In this document: piece after piece, positions 33,522 to 35,371 of the stretch
How positions within the stretch are numbered: position 1 is the stretch's first letter
How the letters are laid out: each line of letters begins with the position of its first letter
Assembly (NCBI GenBank): GCA_902577875.1
Contig: CACHAX010000003.1
Coordinates: 35,001 to 70,371, forward strand
From: an uncultured Pelagibacteraceae bacterium
GTDB taxonomy: Bacteria; Pseudomonadota; Alphaproteobacteria; Pelagibacterales; Pelagibacteraceae
DNA: 35,371 bases
Reading direction: 5' to 3'
Program-made: the position numbers and the translations under genes
Notes under the pieces: model-generated
The model's database searches: none
Told to the model about the DNA's origin: nothing
The model's input: the letters and a program-made list of their open reading frames with translations, nothing else

Positions 33522-34236
33522 GACGGGTACCTGGATTACCACATATAATCCTTCAGCACTTGAGATTGTTACTGAATACAATTTTGACTGGATATGTATT
33601 GATATTGAACATTCCCCAATTAGCTTTGATCAATTATCTGTTTTAATTAGTATAATACAACAATCAAATATCGACGCTTTTGTAAGAGTAGGAAAAAACG
33701 ATATTTTAGAGATAAAAAAAACACTTGATCTTGGAGTAAATGGTATAATCGTTCCAATGATAAAAAATGAGAAAGATGCAATTAATGCAGTCAAATATAC
33801 AAGATATCCTCCAATAGGTAATAGAAGTTTTGGTTACTCTAAAGCAAATAAATACGGTATTAATTTTGATAGATATATTAAAAAAAGTAATAAAATAAAA
33901 TTACTCCTTCAAATTGAACATGTTGATGCAATTAAAAATTTAGAAACTATACTTTCAGTCAAAAATATTGACGGGACAATTATAGGTCCTTACGACTTAT
34001 CAGGTTCAATTAATCAGCCAGGAAATTTAAGCTCTAATAAAATTAAAGAATTAATAAAAAAATATGAGAAAATATCAAGAAAATTTAATGTTCCTATGGG
34101 ATATCATCAGGTAAAAATAGATCATACTCAATTAAGAAAAATTATAAATAAAAAATATGAATATGTATGTTTTGGAACGGATTTAGAATTTTTAAATCAT
34201 ATTTTTAAAGAAACATTTAAAAAAATTAAAAAATGA
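33499..34236 (+). CDS. HpcH/HpaI-type class II aldolase
   Basis: 245 residues from the ATG at 33499; ATG at 33490 and TTG at 33463 are in-frame alternatives, and all overlap the radical SAM gene. KFKTGTWITTYNPSALEI, WICIDIEHSP, AFVRVGKND, LLLQIEHVDAI (metal Glu), TIIGPYDLSGSI (metal Asp) define the family. These metal-dependent aldolases join or split pyruvate and an aldehyde, making 2-keto-3-deoxy acids. Directly upstream of a CMP-Kdo-synthetase-like gene, it may form the carbon skeleton of a deoxy-ulosonic acid, or break one down. Confidence 0.83.
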   Translation: MIKKKKFKTGTWITTYNPSALEIVTEYNFDWICIDIEHSPISFDQLSVLISIIQQSNIDAFVRVGKNDILEIKKTLDLGVNGIIVPMIKNEKDAINAVKYTRYPPIGNRSFGYSKANKYGINFDRYIKKSNKIKLLLQIEHVDAIKNLETILSVKNIDGTIIGPYDLSGSINQPGNLSSNKIKELIKKYEKISRKFNVPMGYHQVKIDHTQLRKIINKKYEYVCFGTDLEFLNHIFKETFKKIKK

Positions 34237-34979
34237 AAACAAAAGTTTTCGGTTATATTCCTACACGTATGGGTTCCACAAGATTGCCTGGTAAAGCATT
34301 AATGAAAGTAACAACAAATACTTTAACAGAGGAAGTATACTTAAATTGTTTAAACTTCAAAAATTGGGAAGCTTTAAAAATAGCTACATGTGATCAAGAA
34401 ATTAAAGATTTTTTAAAATTAAAAAATATTCCATATGTAATGACATCTAAATCACATAAAAGATGTTTAGATAGAGTATGTGAAGCGGCTGAAAAAAATC
34501 CAATGATTAATGAAAAAGATATCATTGTTTGTATTCAGGGTGATGAAGTAATGATTAATTCGAAAATGATAAAAAAATTAATTGAACCTTTTAAATTTAA
34601 AAATTGCAATTCGACAATTTTATCCATGAAAATTAATAATAAATCAGAATATTATGACAAAAATGTTGTTAAATTAATCACAAATAATCAAAATCAGGCA
34701 TTAATAGGATCGAGATCAGCAATACCATTTATGAAAAAATTTAAAAAAGGTATAGCAAAAAAAATAGTGGGAATTTATGCCTTCAGGTTTAAATCTTTAT
34801 TAAAATTTAAAAATACTAAACAATCATTTCTAGAAAAAATAGAATCTTGTGACACAAATAGAATATGTGAAACAAGCGGAGATCTTTATGCAGTAGACTA
34901 CCCTTATCAAAATATAATAGCGGTTGATACAATCAAGGATTTAAAAAAAGTTAGAAGAATTCTAAAGTATAAGAATTAA
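34233..34979 (+). CDS. KdsB-like CMP-ulosonic acid cytidylyltransferase
   Basis: 248 residues, normal for KdsB. YIPTRMGSTRLPGKALMKV (8-26) is the CTP-binding loop, ATCDQEIKDF and CIQGDEVMI (usual QGDEP has Val) follow, with IGSRSAIPF and GIYAFRFKSLL and NIIAVDTIKDL at the end. KdsB activates Kdo with CTP for LPS. Since housekeeping kdsB is normally elsewhere and this copy sits in a variable operon, an altered or modified 3-deoxy acid is likely. The stop overlaps the next start. Confidence 0.83.
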   Translation: MKTKVFGYIPTRMGSTRLPGKALMKVTTNTLTEEVYLNCLNFKNWEALKIATCDQEIKDFLKLKNIPYVMTSKSHKRCLDRVCEAAEKNPMINEKDIIVCIQGDEVMINSKMIKKLIEPFKFKNCNSTILSMKINNKSEYYDKNVVKLITNNQNQALIGSRSAIPFMKKFKKGIAKKIVGIYAFRFKSLLKFKNTKQSFLEKIESCDTNRICETSGDLYAVDYPYQNIIAVDTIKDLKKVRRILKYKN

Positions 34980-35371
34980 TGAAACTTTCAGTATGTTCAA
35001 GAAGTGTATCAAATAATAGTTATGCTATTAAAATTTTAAAAAAAAAATTTAAAAAAATTATTCTTAATAAAACAAACAGAATATTAAAAGGCGATGAATT
35101 AGTAAGTTTTTTAAAAAATTCTGAAGCGGCAATCATTGGTTTAGAAAAAATTGACAAACAGCTTATTAATCAATGCCCAAAACTAAAATTTATCGGCAAA
35201 TATGGTGTGGGAACAAATAATCTAGATTTTAAAGAATTAAAAAAAAAAAAAATAAAAATCTTTCTACAAAGAGGAATAAATAAAAGATCAGTTTCAGAAT
35301 TAACACTTAATTTTATGCTTTTGGGTTTAAGAAAAACCTATCAAACAATTAAAAATGTTAAAAAGGGAGAG
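34979..35371 (+). CDS. D-2-hydroxyacid dehydrogenase family (third), N-terminal part
   Basis: The ATG at 34979 shares a base with the previous stop. 131 residues are seen before the window ends. GKYGVGTNNLDF, ISKRS-like NKRSVSELTLNFMLLGLRK and QTIKNVKKGE match the substrate domain and hinge of D-3-phosphoglycerate dehydrogenase-type enzymes; the NAD-binding half lies outside the window. Third member in this operon, now after a KdsB-like gene. Contains the longest A run in the window (14 A at 35239-35252). Confidence 0.75.
   Translation, partial: MKLSVCSRSVSNNSYAIKILKKKFKKIILNKTNRILKGDELVSFLKNSEAAIIGLEKIDKQLINQCPKLKFIGKYGVGTNNLDFKELKKKKIKIFLQRGINKRSVSELTLNFMLLGLRKTYQTIKNVKKGE
35239..35252 (+). 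repeat. Run of 14 A near the window end
   Basis: Fourteen A bases inside the third 2-hydroxyacid dehydrogenase. It is the longest homopolymer I found in the window. Frame is intact as read. Confidence 0.9.

Noticed and set aside
1..35371. tRNA, rRNA, CRISPR array, insertion sequences, attachment sites
   Set aside because: I found no cloverleaf-like G+C-rich segment, no regularly spaced direct repeats beyond the 23-bp tandem pair, and no transposase or integrase frame.

Overview
The window is 35.4 kb of very A+T-rich DNA with Lys/Asn/Ile-rich proteins, almost no intergenic space, and many start/stop overlaps. TGA is used as a stop, so the code is standard. Together with an EPS-type MarR regulator and a NusG-type antiterminator, this suggests a streamlined, AT-rich marine proteobacterium such as Pelagibacterales (SAR11). 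That placement is inference; there is no rRNA or housekeeping marker here to test it. The content is a surface-glycan (O-antigen or capsule-like) biosynthesis island. I see no tRNA, rRNA, CRISPR or insertion sequence.

Left flank (1-5520). A cut-off TSUP-family membrane protein reads leftward. Diverging from it are an APS-kinase-like (CysC-type) kinase and a pyruvate-kinase-like protein that lacks the usual C-terminal domain. Facing them is a leftward pair: a sulfatase/alkaline-phosphatase-superfamily enzyme and an acyltransferase-3/SGNH O-acyltransferase.

Control block (5521-6593). Two 15-bp palindromes with centres 23 bp apart sit just upstream of a MarR-EPS regulator. The regulator is followed by a NusG/RfaH-like antiterminator and then by a 173-bp leader, the largest gap in the window. 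The leader holds a small G+C-rich island and a 23-bp tandem repeat.

Glycan operon (6594 to the right end and beyond). About 28.8 kb run in one direction with no gap over about 15 bases. (A) 6594-12623: UDP-glucuronate 4-epimerase-like enzyme, short NeuB-like synthase without SAF domain, GT2 glycosyltransferase, methyltransferase, CMP-sugar synthetase, two 2-hydroxyacid dehydrogenases. (B) 12625-16108: ABC exporter/flippase and a GT-B-like protein. (C) 16098-30728: UDP-sugar dehydrogenase, then a legionaminic-acid-type pathway (SDR, LegC-like, PtmE-like, LegG-like, LegI-like, LegF-like). Embedded in it are an isopropylmalate-synthase paralogue, a PglD-type acyltransferase, an AMP-forming acyl ligase, an acyl carrier protein, and a PP-loop/HisF/HisH amidation trio. 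(D) 30691-35371: FkbM methyltransferase, HisC-like aminotransferase, radical SAM/SPASM enzyme, HpcH/HpaI aldolase, KdsB-like cytidylyltransferase, and a third 2-hydroxyacid dehydrogenase cut by the window end.

Two points stand out. First, the operon appears to carry three separate sets for making and CMP-activating ulosonic acids. Second, the legionaminic-type pathway is interleaved with an apparent dedicated module that would build, activate and transfer an unusual acyl group and add an amidine. The likely product is a highly decorated surface glycan with one or more undescribed ulosonic acid derivatives.
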